From the NCBI RefSeq assembly GCF_900111235.1, contig NZ_FOJI01000019.1, positions 1 through 64,000 on the forward strand: a DNA stretch of 64,000 nucleotides, given 5' to 3'. How positions within the stretch are numbered: the first letter of the stretch is position 1; every line of letters begins with the position of its first letter. Under the pieces are notes generated by a model, which ran no database searches, had not been told where the DNA came from, and saw only the letters and a program-made list of their open reading frames with translations. Positions 45,163 to 54,731 of this stretch are shown piece after piece. The translations under genes were made by a program, and so were the position numbers. Origin of the DNA: [Clostridium] fimetarium (lineage in GTDB: Bacteria > Bacillota > Clostridia > Lachnospirales > Lachnospiraceae).

Positions 45163-45927
45163 CTATACATTCAGTACAGAATTCAAAAACGCTTTCGTCC
45201 TTACATTATTCGGATTCGTAAAGATCACTTCCGGCGTGTCCACTTCTAATATAGTGCCTTCATACATAAACACAACTCTGTCCGCTACTTCTTTTGCAAA
45301 TCCCATCTCATGGGTTACAACGATCATGGTCATGCCTTCTTCTGCCAAATCTTTCATAACCTGAAGAACTTCACCTACTAATTCAGGATCAAGTGCAGAG
45401 GTTGGTTCATCAAAAAGCATCATCTTCGGTTGCATCGCGAGTGCTCGTGCAATTGCTACACGCTGCTGTTGACCGCCTGAAAGCTTGGATGGATATGTAT
45501 CTGCCTTATCACTAAGACCTACCTTCTCTAGAAGATTTCTTACAATAACTTCCGCTTCACTTTTCTTCATTTTTCTTACTTCTACTGGAGCAAGCATGAC
45601 ATTCTCAAACACTGTAAGATGTGGAAATAAGTTAAAACGCTGAAATACCATTCCCATTTCTAGCAGAGATTTCTGTCTTTCCTTCGCTGTCATCTTTATT
45701 TGATTCACACTGTTGATTCTGTCATCTAAAAGAACATCTTCTACCCAAATCTTACCACTCGTAATAGTCTCGAGATGATTTAGGGAACGAAGAAATGTGG
45801 ATTTTCCTGCACCGGATGGTCCAATCAGACATACCACCTCTCCTTGTTCAACAGAAAGGCTACAGTTCTTTAAAACCTTCAATTCTCCGAAATCCTTACA
45901 CAAATCTTCGGTTTTTATCATAAACAT
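45163..45927 (-). CDS. Polar amino-acid ABC transporter ATP-binding protein (GlnQ-like)
   Basis: A 254-residue ATPase: Walker [10 protein letters not shown], signature LSGGQQQR, Walker [15 protein letters not shown] and VVTHEMGFA, which together mark the polar amino-acid (GlnQ/HisP) group. GGAGGG is 7 bases upstream of ATG 45927. Last gene of the operon binding protein-permease-ATPase. Confidence 0.95.
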   Translation of the reverse strand: MFMIKTEDLCKDFGELKVLKNCSLSVEQGEVVCLIGPSGAGKSTFLRSLNHLETITSGKIWVEDVLLDDRINSVNQIKMTAKERQKSLLEMGMVFQRFNLFPHLTVFENVMLAPVEVRKMKKSEAEVIVRNLLEKVGLSDKADTYPSKLSGGQQQRVAIARALAMQPKMMLFDEPTSALDPELVGEVLQVMKDLAEEGMTMIVVTHEMGFAKEVADRVVFMYEGTILEVDTPEVIFTNPNNVRTKAFLNSVLNV

Positions 45928-45939
45928 AGCGTAACCCTC

Positions 45940-46899
45940 CTATTCATATATAGAAAATTTCTTTTCCAAAAACACAAAAACCTTTGAAAATATAGCAGTA
46001 ATAGCCAAGTATATAGCCGCTGCTAATATAAATACCGTAACTTCTCCCGTTGATGACATAATTGAACTAGTCACTTTTGATAAATCCTTTAGTGCAATGA
46101 TTGATGTTAGTGCTGCATCTTTGAGCACCATTATGAATTCATTTGCAAGCGGAGGAATAAGCCTTCTATATGTCTGTGGGATAATAACCTTTACCATTGT
46201 CTGACTGTAGTTCAAACCGATCGCTTTAGAAGCTTCGAATTGCCCTTTATCAATTGACTCGATTGCAGCTCTTATGATTTCTGCACAGTATGCACCACCA
46301 TTCAAACTGAAGGTGATCCATGCCGCGAGGAAACTGTCAGAGATAGTCAGAGCCGGGAATATAAGTGGAAGACCAAACCATACAAAATATAATTGCATCA
46401 ATAGTGGCGTTCCACGAAAGAAAAATATGTATCCCCTACAAAACCAACTGATTGGCTTAATCTTGGACATTTTTCCAAGTGCCAAGAAAATCGAAAGAAA
46501 AATTCCAGTTGTCACTGAAAACAACGTCAGTAGGACGGTGATTTTTGTTCCAGCCATAAGGGCAGGAAACCAGCTGATAGAGTTTGCAACGAATTCTGGT
46601 ATTCCGCCATCAGCAGGGAAAATATGACCGGCTACACCTAAATAAGTGATTCTCTTAACATTTCTACTGTCGATTTGCTTTGTCGCGATATAAGTGCTCA
46701 TTATTCCGCCATTTTTGAAAACCACAGATTCCATTTTCGCCTCAAGTTGGGTGAATTCTGTTGGGACCTGAGCTGTAAAGGCATCAATTTTGGGTGTTGT
46801 CAGTGCCAACGGAATGCATACAACGATAAGTGCAGCAATAACTATGAACCAGACTTTGTATTTATATAAAAAATTACTTAATTTCCATTTCTGCTTCAT
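45940..46899 (-). CDS. Polar amino-acid ABC transporter permease
   Basis: A 319-residue permease of the HisMQ/GlnP type with the EAA loop FEASKAIGLNYSQTMVKVIIPQ and FFRGTPLLMQLYF. It is about 90 residues longer than the ~220-residue norm: an extra N-terminal TM (about 15-35) and an extracytoplasmic stretch (about 36-105) precede the usual five TM core. The extension does not resemble a binding domain. Confidence 0.92.
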   Translation of the reverse strand: MKQKWKLSNFLYKYKVWFIVIAALIVVCIPLALTTPKIDAFTAQVPTEFTQLEAKMESVVFKNGGIMSTYIATKQIDSRNVKRITYLGVAGHIFPADGGIPEFVANSISWFPALMAGTKITVLLTLFSVTTGIFLSIFLALGKMSKIKPISWFCRGYIFFFRGTPLLMQLYFVWFGLPLIFPALTISDSFLAAWITFSLNGGAYCAEIIRAAIESIDKGQFEASKAIGLNYSQTMVKVIIPQTYRRLIPPLANEFIMVLKDAALTSIIALKDLSKVTSSIMSSTGEVTVFILAAAIYLAITAIFSKVFVFLEKKFSIYE

Positions 46900-47020
46900 G
46901 TGAATCCTCCGATAATGTCGATTTTATCTTTCTTCTTATCTCAAGAATAATACTAGATATCAATACATCTGGTATATTCTTTATAAGAATCAATTATCTT
47001 ACTTCAGTTCTTAGAAATTT

Positions 47021-47782
47021 TTAGAAATACTTAGCAAGAATCTTATCTAGCGTTCCGTCTTTCTTTAACTCTGCAAGCGCACTGTTGATCTTTGTTGTAA
47101 GCGCTGAATTCCCTTTTTTGATACAAACGCCGAATTCTTCTGGCGCAGAATCCTGAATCCAAGTTTGTTTAAATAGACTTCCATCTCCAAGGTAGCTTGA
47201 AGCAACTGTACTATCACAGAGAACTGCATCCAAACGGCCTATCTGTAAATCATTGAATACATCGAGAACTTTAGGATATTCAGATGTTTCACACTTCACT
47301 TTGTTATTATCAATCATATCTGTTAGGAATATATCCGAGGTAGTCTCTTCTTGATATCCTACTTTAAGTCCGGCAAGTTCTTCTGGCTTTGTAGGTTTCA
47401 CAGTAGCAGTTTTTAATGTAACGATACATTGATAGTTCTTAATATAAGAATCAGAAAAATCATAATCTAAAAGTCTATCTGGTGTAATGGTTACAGCTGA
47501 AGTGATACAATCATAATCGCCTTTATCAAGTCCAGAAAAAATACCTTCCCAAGCTGTATCTACAAATTCAATTTCCATACCCATTTTTTCTCCGAGTGCT
47601 TTTGCAAGTTCAACGTCAACACCGATTACAGTGGTTCCATCTGCATCATAATACTCAAAAGGTGGATATCCTATCTCCATACCGACTTTCAATGTTTCTT
47701 TTTTAGTAGTAGGACTTCCACAACCAACCACTGATAATACAAGTACTGCAATCAAAAACAAACTTAATACTCTTCTTTTCAT
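47021..47782 (-). CDS. Amino-acid-binding lipoprotein (family 3)
   Basis: A 253-residue solute-binding lipoprotein with signal LSVVGCGS (lipidated Cys21). The mature part shows the family-3 signature VGMEIGYPPFEYYDADGTTVIGVDVELAKALGEKMG. It captures a polar amino acid; which one is not readable, though the DGT and Arg/Asp binding pattern would fit several. First gene of the importer operon, behind a promoter and leader terminator. Confidence 0.93.
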   Translation of the reverse strand: MKRRVLSLFLIAVLVLSVVGCGSPTTKKETLKVGMEIGYPPFEYYDADGTTVIGVDVELAKALGEKMGMEIEFVDTAWEGIFSGLDKGDYDCITSAVTITPDRLLDYDFSDSYIKNYQCIVTLKTATVKPTKPEELAGLKVGYQEETTSDIFLTDMIDNNKVKCETSEYPKVLDVFNDLQIGRLDAVLCDSTVASSYLGDGSLFKQTWIQDSAPEEFGVCIKKGNSALTTKINSALAELKKDGTLDKILAKYF

Positions 47783-47828
47783 AACAATCTCCTCCTAGTA
47801 ATGAGTCCTTCTGGCTCTTCCTCTAAAT

Positions 47829-47860
47829 AAAAAAAAGCAAAGATTTTAAGCGTCTTTGCC
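47829..47860 (-). terminator. Leader terminator / possible attenuator of the importer operon
   Basis: On the minus strand ggcaaaga pairs with tctttgc around a 9-nt loop, followed by eight T. It begins about 15 bases after the expected transcript start and 47 bases before the binding-protein gene, so transcripts could end before the genes. I saw no T-box or named riboswitch. Confidence 0.7.
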
Positions 47861-47878
47861 TTTTTGTTTATAAAATAA

Positions 47879-47907
47879 TTTATACCACTTTTGAGGCTTT
47901 CTGTCAA
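47879..47907 (-). promoter_or_regulatory. Promoter of the amino-acid importer operon
   Basis: On the minus strand TTGACA (47907-47902), a 17-bp spacer and TATAAA (47884-47879). The expected start (about 47872) gives a leader of about 90 bases. Confidence 0.8.
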
Positions 47908-47989
47908 CTATTATATTGAATATTATCTCGGTTTTTACGGCCTTTTTTCTATATTAATTTATTCGAATTTTACCGTTTTAGATTGTCCG

Positions 47990-48180
47990 ATTTCACTAAA
48001 AATATTTCTATACGAGTAGGTAATATACTTTTTGCATATAATGGTTCATACAAGCAATATTCTATATGCAAATAATGTTTTATACACGCAATATTTTATT
48101 TGCTTGCAATATATATGTTTCATATAATCAATGTTTTATATGTATATAATTTCATATAAGTATTGTACAGAATCGGCAGA
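47990..48180. other. AT-rich region with imperfect repeats upstream of the sortase island
   Basis: Several imperfect copies of a ~26-30 base unit such as ataatggttcatacaagcaa and ataatgttttatacacgcaa, with further ATATAT-rich variants. The 574-base gap 47783-48356 otherwise contains only the two promoters and the leader terminator. No gene seen. Confidence 0.5.
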
Positions 48181-48288
48181 ATTAATAGCATTATCCAAAT
48201 TAATAGAGCAAATATGTCCAATATTCTGGTAAATTATGTATATTAAGCCAAAAACGGGCATTTTTTGACATATTATGACACATCTTTG

Positions 48289-48316
48289 TTGACTCTCAAA
48301 ATATATATGTTATTAT
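48289..48316 (+). promoter_or_regulatory. Promoter of the sortase island
   Basis: TTGACT at 48289-48294, a 16-bp spacer and TATTAT at 48311-48316, about 40 bases before the start codon. Confidence 0.65.
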
Positions 48317-48356
48317 GTAAGGGATTCAAAAATAAATATAGGAGGTAATAATCAAA

Positions 48357-48914
48357 ATGAAACTCAAAAAATTATTAGTTTGTGGTTTGGCTACAGTAAT
48401 GCTTATGTCAATGTCACTCACAGCATTTGCTGCTACATTGACAGCCGATGAACAAAGTATCATCACTACACTTACTAACGCTGGTGTTCCTGCGCAGTAC
48501 GTAACACAGGCTCAGAACTACTTAGCAGGTAATGCTACTGATGTTACAGCAGCTCAGGCTACTTCAATTAACGCTCAGATCGCTGTTGCAAAAACTACAG
48601 CAGGAAGTGTTACATCATTCGCAGCACTTACTACAGATCAAAAGAACACAATCGCTGCTGATCTTTCAACTGCTGGTCAAGCAATTGGAATTACAGTTAC
48701 CTTTGATGCAACTGCTAATTCAATCAAAGCTGTTGATGCTTCAGGTGCTACAGTGCTTAGTGCATCTTTAGACACAGCAACAACACCAGCTACAGTTATC
48801 AAAGCAACAGGCGTTAACATGAACACAACAATTGCAATCATCGCTGTATTAGCTATGGCTTTAGTTGCTTGTGGCGTTGTTGTTAGCAAAAAAAGATTTG
48901 CTGAAAACGTTTAA
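48357..48914 (+). CDS. Small secreted, wall-anchored-like protein with IKATG signal
   Basis: A 185-residue, Ala/Thr-rich protein. It has a signal peptide (about 1-26, cleavage after AFA), a mature region with no recognised domain, then IKATG (148-152), a hydrophobic segment (about 158-176) and SKKR at 178-181. The order motif-TM-basic tail is that of a sortase substrate, but the motif lacks LPxTG. AGGAGG lies 10 bases before the ATG. The sortase gene starts 6 bases after the stop codon, so this is very probably its substrate. The role of the mature domain is unknown. Confidence 0.75.
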   Translation: MKLKKLLVCGLATVMLMSMSLTAFAATLTADEQSIITTLTNAGVPAQYVTQAQNYLAGNATDVTAAQATSINAQIAVAKTTAGSVTSFAALTTDQKNTIAADLSTAGQAIGITVTFDATANSIKAVDASGATVLSASLDTATTPATVIKATGVNMNTTIAIIAVLAMALVACGVVVSKKRFAENV

Positions 48915-48920
48915 TTAGAT

Positions 48921-49583
48921 TTGAATAAAAAACTCAAGACAATAATGGCATATATATATATGCCATTATTTTTTACTATAATTGGATATGGTATTGTATA
49001 TGTTGCTGCTCTTCCTTTTTTAGATGTTATTTCATCTTATGGAAGTTTGATTATCAGTTCTGATGCACCAAACTTTGATAACGATGAATTGAAATCTATT
49101 TTTGAAGCGCCTGTCAATAAGGAAGATCGCACAACAATTCCAGCTTCAGAAGTAACGATGCCAACCAGTGGAACACTTTACGCTCACATTTCATGTAGCA
49201 AAGCCGGATTAGATGCACCTGTATACTTTGGTGACACCGATACAATCCTTAAGAGTGGTGTTGGCCAATATACCGGTAGTAGCATACCCGGTTTTGGGCT
49301 TCCAATTCTTTTAGCTGCACATAACACTACTTATTTCCTTCCGCTCAAAAACATTGTAGCTGGAGATATTGTTACGATTACTACCAGCTATGGAGTATAT
49401 AAATATAAGATTACCTCTACTAAAATCGCCTCTAAGGATGATAAGTCAGCTTATGACTTAGCCCAGAAGAAGGAACAACTGATTATGTATACATGCTATC
49501 CTTTCAACATGCTAGGCACTCTTGCGAATCGGTATTTTGTATATGGTGATAGGATATCTGGACCAGTAATTGATTTCAAATAG
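48921..49583 (+). CDS. Sortase, class-D-like, dedicated to the preceding substrate
   Basis: A 220-residue membrane-anchored transpeptidase: TM at about 10-35, catalytic His134 (LAAHNTTYF), Cys192 (LIMYTCYPF) and Arg204 (NRYFVYG). The TC-YP environment resembles class D sortases. It starts either at TTG 48921, six bases after the substrate stop, or at ATG 48945; neither has a clear ribosome site, which suggests translational coupling. Residues 36-80 form a linker. It should link the substrate to peptidoglycan or another surface amine. Confidence 0.88.
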   Translation: MNKKLKTIMAYIYMPLFFTIIGYGIVYVAALPFLDVISSYGSLIISSDAPNFDNDELKSIFEAPVNKEDRTTIPASEVTMPTSGTLYAHISCSKAGLDAPVYFGDTDTILKSGVGQYTGSSIPGFGLPILLAAHNTTYFLPLKNIVAGDIVTITTSYGVYKYKITSTKIASKDDKSAYDLAQKKEQLIMYTCYPFNMLGTLANRYFVYGDRISGPVIDFK

Positions 49584-49626
49584 AAGGAAAGTATGCGCCC
49601 AATGAGACGCAGAAATGAGGAAAATT

Positions 49627-50481
49627 ATGAGCAAACACAAAAAAGGGACTTCTTCCTTTTTAATTAGCACCATAGTCGCCCTGCTTCTATCAATTTTTCT
49701 TACGATGGCAAGCTATTTAGGCGGAATATATTTTGGTGCATTTAATAAAACCGTAGTTTTAGATTCTATTAATAAAACGTCCTATTACAATGCCGTAATG
49801 GACAACACATTAGACAGCGCCGAGTCAATGGCGATTCCTATTGGTTTGAAACCTGAAGTATTTTATAATGTATTCACACTTGAGGAGACATCTGCAGAGG
49901 GTAAAGCCTTAATTCAAGCGGATCTTGCTGAAAAAGATTATACACCGAATACAAGTAAAGTGGTAGATCGGTTAGTAACTAATATTAACCTTTATCTAAA
50001 GCGAAATAATTTGACCGTGACAACGGAACAACAAGCAAACATTACAACCTTTGCTAACGATATCGGTAATGAATATGCGAATAACTTATCCATTCCCTAT
50101 ATAACATACTATACTAGCTTACGTAATATATTCTTAAAATTAGTGTATTTTGGGGTACCTTTATTACTGCTGTTAAGTGCATTTGCAGTATCGCTACTAA
50201 TTAAAATGCAAAAATGGATTCATAAATCGCTTAGATTTGTTGCATACAGTACACTATCCGCGTCAATTATGACTGCCGGATTTCCAATATTTCTTTTGGT
50301 TACTGGGCCCTATAAGCGACTTAACGTAACACCAGAGTATTTTTATAACTTCATAGTCCATTACATTACGGAAAGTCTTTTCACATTTATATATATATCA
50401 GTGCTACTATTCGTGATTTCAATTGTGGTTATGATTGTTATCTTCTTCAAGAAAAGAGAACTTATTAGGAAAAGGAACTAA
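49627..50481 (+). CDS. Unrecognised four-TM membrane protein in the sortase island
   Basis: I do not recognise this family. The 284-residue protein has TM1 at about 8-33, an extracytoplasmic region of about 130 residues (MDNTLDSAESMAIPIGLKPEVFYNVF ... ANDIGNEYANNLSIPYI), then TM segments at about 165-190, 205-225 and 245-275, ending RKRN. No cysteine or histidine pattern is seen. The start at 49627 has GAGG 6 bases upstream; ATG 49615 lacks one. It is co-directional with the substrate and sortase genes (43-base gap) and ends at the shared terminator, so it may assist or regulate surface display. Confidence 0.7.
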   Translation: MSKHKKGTSSFLISTIVALLLSIFLTMASYLGGIYFGAFNKTVVLDSINKTSYYNAVMDNTLDSAESMAIPIGLKPEVFYNVFTLEETSAEGKALIQADLAEKDYTPNTSKVVDRLVTNINLYLKRNNLTVTTEQQANITTFANDIGNEYANNLSIPYITYYTSLRNIFLKLVYFGVPLLLLLSAFAVSLLIKMQKWIHKSLRFVAYSTLSASIMTAGFPIFLLVTGPYKRLNVTPEYFYNFIVHYITESLFTFIYISVLLFVISIVVMIVIFFKKRELIRKRN

Positions 50482-50545
50482 AAGGAAGGGGCTTTTGCAA
50501 AATAGATAAGTAATTATCTATGGAGCAAAAGTCCCTTCCTTTTAT
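50480..50545. terminator. Bidirectional intrinsic terminator
   Basis: A stem of about 18 bp (aaaaggaaggggcttttgc paired with gcaaaagtcccttcctttt, one mismatch) with an inner stem atagata/tatctat. It separates the membrane protein (+) from the second sortase (-). Confidence 0.9.
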
Positions 50546-50551
50546 ATCACT

Positions 50552-51223
50552 TTACTTCACGACAGCCCCTGAAACCTTGTCGCAATACAGGAATAACCTC
50601 TGGTCTGTGGCTGAACTGTAATACATTGGATAACAAGTATATAGAATCAGTTTATCGTCTTTGACCGTGAAATCATAGGTTGTAGTATCATTGGCATTGA
50701 CTACTTTACTCTCTTTCACTTGATAAGTGTACGTTCCATACGGCATTGTTATAGTAACAAGGTCTCCTACAACGACACTGCCTAATTCGCCAAACTGGCC
50801 TTTTCCATTGTGTGCTGCAATCAGTTTCAAGCCAGGATATCCAGGCAATGCACTTCCCTCATACATTCCAGCTCCAATTGATAATATAGCGGTCGTATCG
50901 CCAAAGTATAGATTCATCTGAATTCCTACCCTGTCAATACTCACCTCCCCCAACCGCTGCGCCGTAATTGGCTTAGTTATAGTTGCAGCAGAAATCGTAT
51001 TCGCTGCCTCCAATGCCTCAGCCTTAGCCTGTATCATAGCATCAATATCTTGCTTTATCTGATAGGATGATTGTGTTATTGCTTCATCATCCATATTATT
51101 CTCTACAGATATATCTGGACCCTTACCACTTACTATCATAGTTCTAACAGTTGCCGGTAAAATTATTAGCATTATACATAACCCAACTATCGTGTATAAC
51201 AATATTGAAAGAATATGTTTCAT
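50552..51223 (-). CDS. Second sortase, class-D-like
   Basis: A 223-residue sortase: TM at about 5-25, an Ala-rich linker (about 55-80), catalytic His138 (IAAHNGKGQF), Cys197 (LILYTCYPM) and Arg209 (DQRLFLYCDK). It is convergent with the first sortase unit and shares a terminator with it. The two sortases are similar around the active site but not close copies elsewhere. It has no adjacent substrate of its own and may act on the same or a distant one. Confidence 0.9.
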   Translation of the reverse strand: MKHILSILLYTIVGLCIMLIILPATVRTMIVSGKGPDISVENNMDDEAITQSSYQIKQDIDAMIQAKAEALEAANTISAATITKPITAQRLGEVSIDRVGIQMNLYFGDTTAILSIGAGMYEGSALPGYPGLKLIAAHNGKGQFGELGSVVVGDLVTITMPYGTYTYQVKESKVVNANDTTTYDFTVKDDKLILYTCYPMYYSSATDQRLFLYCDKVSGAVVK

Positions 51224-51589
51224 ATTAGATCAATCTCCTTTCGATATTATGTCGTTTAATCACTCATTACCCTATGATACATGAACCTTAATTGAATTAC
51301 AAGAATAATAAGGGCAGTATTATAAACGGACAATATCCGGAATAATATACCATTTATATTTTAATCGGAAACACAATTCCTGTGAAAAATTCATGCTATA
51401 ATAAGTAGTTAATATATTGACATTTTTTTATTCTCCATAAGTTATATTTTAGTAGTTTTATCGCTTACTATCATACCTCTATGGGTCGAGAATATTTACA
51501 TATATGAGTGAGGAAAACCCATCAAAATGAGTGGGTACGGTTATTTTACAAATACCAATACTATACAATACACGAAGGAGCAAATCAAA
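51224..51589 (+). promoter_or_regulatory. Long leader of the chemoreceptor gene with extended -10 promoter
   Basis: TGCTATAAT (extended -10) ends at 51402. The -35 position is weak. The transcript would have a ~180-base leader. A small hairpin (acccat / gtgggt, 51517-51536) lies in it. No c-di-GMP riboswitch consensus is found. A second ATG at 51527 is in frame but lacks a good ribosome site. Confidence 0.45.
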
Positions 51590-53374
51590 ATGATAACAAA
51601 TGAAAAAAATGCACTACCCAACACCGGATTTACGAACGAAACAAACGCAACAAAACACACGAGATCTAAGAATCGAAAGAATTCCGTTCGTATTTTCCAT
51701 TCTATCCGAACCAGAATAATCGGACTCATCATTTTAGGTGTTGTTTTATCCGTTGTAGCCATCCTGGCTAACACAATTCCAAGAAGCAGCAAAGCAGTCG
51801 AATCTGCAATACAGTCTAATATGCATGATGTAGCCACAGCATATATGGATTTACTTGATAAATCTGTTCAATTATCATCAAGTGGAACTTTATCTTCCGA
51901 TGAGCTTACAAAGATATTATCCAAAGTCAAAATAAACAATGTAGATAGTAGTTTCCTCTTTGTAGTAGATAAAGATGGGAAAATGCTATATAATCCGGAT
52001 ACTTCAAGAATTGGTGTTGTATCAACAAATTCTCTTGTTGTTGAAATCACGAGTGCAATCAAGACGAATACGAATAAAAAATCAGATATAAGTCAATACA
52101 CAAGTACAGATGGTGTTGAAAAATATGCATCCTATGCTGTATCAGATAACACAAAATGGGTTTTAATTGTTACTGCTAATAAAAAAGATATCCTTTCACC
52201 TATTACAACCATAGTAAATACTTCTTTGATTTCTGCGTTCGCAGTTATCCTAGTACTTGGTATTGCTGGATATTTCTTTGCTTCATCAATTATAGGGCCT
52301 ATTACTAAATTAACAAAGGTAGTTCAAAAAACTTCTGATTTAGATTTTTCAACGGATGAAACAATTGAAAAATTAAGCTTAAGAAAAGATGAAACCGGCG
52401 AAATAAGTAGAATGACGGCACGTATGCAGGATAGTTTACGAAATATGGTTGTCAAAATTGAGCATGCTGCAACTGACCTAATCGTAAATGCGCAAAGCCT
52501 TACAAGTTTGACAAGAAGTATTGATGAAGCCTGTACCGAAAACTCAGCCACCTCAGAAGAGTTAGCTGCCAGTATGGAAGAAACATCAGCAACTGCTGAA
52601 ACAATCGATAGCAATGTCGTACATATTCAAACTGGTACCGAAAATATTAATCAAAAATCAATCGAAGGTTTGAATTTAGCGAAGGAAATTATGACTCGCG
52701 CTGAAAATCTTCACACAGATTCAATATCTGCTAAAAATCAAACTGTTGAAATGTACAACTCAGTAAAAACTAAATCTGAAGAAGCAATTGAACAATCGAA
52801 AGCCGTTGATAAAATAAATGTGTTATCATCAACAATTCAAGATATTGCATCACAAACAAGTCTGTTATCACTAAATGCTTCAATTGAAGCGGCCAGAGCT
52901 GGTGAATCCGGAAGAGGTTTTGCAGTTGTTGCTGATGAAATTGGCAAATTGGCAAATCAATCTTCAACTACCGTTAGCAGCATCCTTGAAATTGTTGCCG
53001 AAATACACCAATCTGTAGATAATATGAGTGACTGTCTAAAAACAACACTTGAATTTCTTGAGAGCAAAGTAATGACTGACTATAATGGATTTGTTGATGT
53101 AAGTATGAAGTATAGTTCAGATGCAAAAACAGTAGAATTATCAATGAAAGATATTAATGAAATGGCAGATGTACTAGATCGCGCATCTAATGAAATAGTT
53201 GACGCAATCTCCGGTATTAACACAACCATTTCAGATTCCGCACGTGGCGTTACAGATATTGCAGAAAAAACAACAAATGTAGTAATGTCGACAACAGAAG
53301 TAACTGAATTGGTCCATAGGACAAAGGCACTTGCTGATGAATTGGATGCTATATCAAAGATGTTTAAGCTGTAA
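51590..53374 (+). CDS. Methyl-accepting chemotaxis protein
   Basis: A 594-residue membrane receptor. TM1 is at about 38-60, the extracellular single-Cache-like sensor spans about 65-210 ([21 protein letters not shown], then [20 protein letters not shown]), TM2 is at about 225-247, HAMP about 250-310 and the signalling coiled coil follows, with the tip [27 protein letters not shown]. The start at 51590 has AAGGAG 9 bases upstream; a longer reading from 51527 is possible. The ligand is unknown, as is a link to the c-di-GMP protein. No che or flagellar genes occur in the window. Confidence 0.9.
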   Translation: MITNEKNALPNTGFTNETNATKHTRSKNRKNSVRIFHSIRTRIIGLIILGVVLSVVAILANTIPRSSKAVESAIQSNMHDVATAYMDLLDKSVQLSSSGTLSSDELTKILSKVKINNVDSSFLFVVDKDGKMLYNPDTSRIGVVSTNSLVVEITSAIKTNTNKKSDISQYTSTDGVEKYASYAVSDNTKWVLIVTANKKDILSPITTIVNTSLISAFAVILVLGIAGYFFASSIIGPITKLTKVVQKTSDLDFSTDETIEKLSLRKDETGEISRMTARMQDSLRNMVVKIEHAATDLIVNAQSLTSLTRSIDEACTENSATSEELAASMEETSATAETIDSNVVHIQTGTENINQKSIEGLNLAKEIMTRAENLHTDSISAKNQTVEMYNSVKTKSEEAIEQSKAVDKINVLSSTIQDIASQTSLLSLNASIEAARAGESGRGFAVVADEIGKLANQSSTTVSSILEIVAEIHQSVDNMSDCLKTTLEFLESKVMTDYNGFVDVSMKYSSDAKTVELSMKDINEMADVLDRASNEIVDAISGINTTISDSARGVTDIAEKTTNVVMSTTEVTELVHRTKALADELDAISKMFKL

Positions 53375-53405
53375 AGTCTGAAAGATTTTTGTGCAGTATA
53401 AGTTG

Positions 53406-53433
53406 ATGCGACCACTTTATTGGTCGCATTTCT
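53406..53433 (+). terminator. Intrinsic terminator of the chemoreceptor gene
   Basis: A 9-bp stem (atgcgacca / tggtcgcat) with a 6-nt loop and a TTT tail, 31 bases after the stop codon. Confidence 0.75.
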
Positions 53434-53544
53434 TATACACTTTGTTTCTGTTTCTTCTGTTCTAATTCTGCCTTATAGGCTTGTATTCATTTGTTCTCTG
53501 ATATCGGATATTGATGTGGCTGTTCAACTATTTAATGCAACGTT

Positions 53545-54699
53545 TCATACATCTTTGGCGACAATAGGATTCCTTTCTCCTCTATACAATTCAGTTGTTC
53601 GTTTTACTATCTCATCCCAATTATATCTGCCACATATAAACTTGCTAGCCTCTTGCTTATATCTATCTACTATCTGGGTATTGTTAACTAAATATTCTAA
53701 TTTTTCACTCAAATCAACTACGTCACTCTTATTAAAAACAACAGCCTTATCTTCAACTACCTCTGCACATTCAGGAATGTTGCTTACCAAGCAGCAATTT
53801 CCATAACTCATCGCCTCTAAAAGACTTATTGGCATTCCCTCAAGATCACTTGGAAGTACATACACATATGCATTACTATATAATTCCTCCAAAACTTCTC
53901 CTTGAACAAAATCTGTAAATACTATTCTGCTGTCTTCTGCTGCTTTTCTTTTAATATCAACAATATAATCATTCGTGTCACTACTTCCCCCAGCAATTAC
54001 TAATTTTTTTAATGTAGAAATATTTCTAAAAGCATCCACCAAATAATATAGTCCTTTTTCAGGAACAAGCCTTCCAAGAAATAAGAAATATTCATTTCTT
54101 TTTAAATTCCATTTTTTTTCAATAATACCTGCCTCTATAATTTTAGGCTTTGAGATACCATTTGATATAAAATTTGTGTCTCTACCATATGTATCCAAGA
54201 AATATTTATGAACATTATTTGAAAGTACAATCACTTCATCTGCATATTTTGCAGCCATTTTTTCACCAAATTTCAAATACTTTGTTGCAAATCCATTCCA
54301 TTTTGCTCTCTGCCAGTCTAAACCATGAATTGTGGCTACTGTACGGATTCCAAACAGATGAGGTAGCCATATCATTGCACAAGGACCTTCCGCATGAAAA
54401 TGTATACAATCATAATGCCCAAACAAAGCTATAAATGTAGCTACTCCAGAGTATATAAGAGCAGACAGCCCTTTCTTATCAATTGTCGGTACCATTATAA
54501 TTCTAATTCCTTCATAAACTTTTAGGTGATTATTGGAATCATCATCAAAATTTTTACCTGAAATATGATGACCACTCCTGTTATATACATATACTGAATG
54601 ACCTAATTCAACTAATCTTTTAGAAATTTCTTCTACTACAATTTCAACTCCACCCTCCCGAGATGGAATTCTTTTGTGACCAATCATAGCAATTTTCAT
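53545..54699 (-). CDS. Glycosyltransferase family 4 (GT-B, rhamnosyltransferase-like)
   Basis: A 384-residue GT-B enzyme. The N-terminal half carries MIGHKRIPSREGGVEIVVEE, the start of the DUF1972/rhamnosyltransferase group; the C-terminal half carries FLGRLVPEKG and the donor-binding loop LPSDLEGMPISLLEAMSYG (E-x7-E type). No TM. It is probably involved in assembly of the surface polysaccharide encoded upstream. The gene before it is a decayed sugar transferase, so it is the last live gene of the cluster here. Confidence 0.88.
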   Translation of the reverse strand: MKIAMIGHKRIPSREGGVEIVVEEISKRLVELGHSVYVYNRSGHHISGKNFDDDSNNHLKVYEGIRIIMVPTIDKKGLSALIYSGVATFIALFGHYDCIHFHAEGPCAMIWLPHLFGIRTVATIHGLDWQRAKWNGFATKYLKFGEKMAAKYADEVIVLSNNVHKYFLDTYGRDTNFISNGISKPKIIEAGIIEKKWNLKRNEYFLFLGRLVPEKGLYYLVDAFRNISTLKKLVIAGGSSDTNDYIVDIKRKAAEDSRIVFTDFVQGEVLEELYSNAYVYVLPSDLEGMPISLLEAMSYGNCCLVSNIPECAEVVEDKAVVFNKSDVVDLSEKLEYLVNNTQIVDRYKQEASKFICGRYNWDEIVKRTTELYRGERNPIVAKDV

Positions 54700-54731
54700 T
54701 TATGTTCCTTCCTATATTACGCCAATAACTT

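Noticed and set aside
47783-47872. T-box or named amino-acid riboswitch in the importer leader
   Set aside because: The leader is only about 90 bases and shows none of the conserved T-box or glycine/lysine/glutamine aptamer sequences.
51403-51589. c-di-GMP riboswitch before the chemoreceptor
   Set aside because: No GEMM-type conserved stretches in the leader; only a small 6-bp hairpin.
53420-53806. 128-codon plus-strand ORF
   Set aside because: Starts at the chemoreceptor terminator and overlaps the glycosyltransferase gene on the other strand; no ribosome site.
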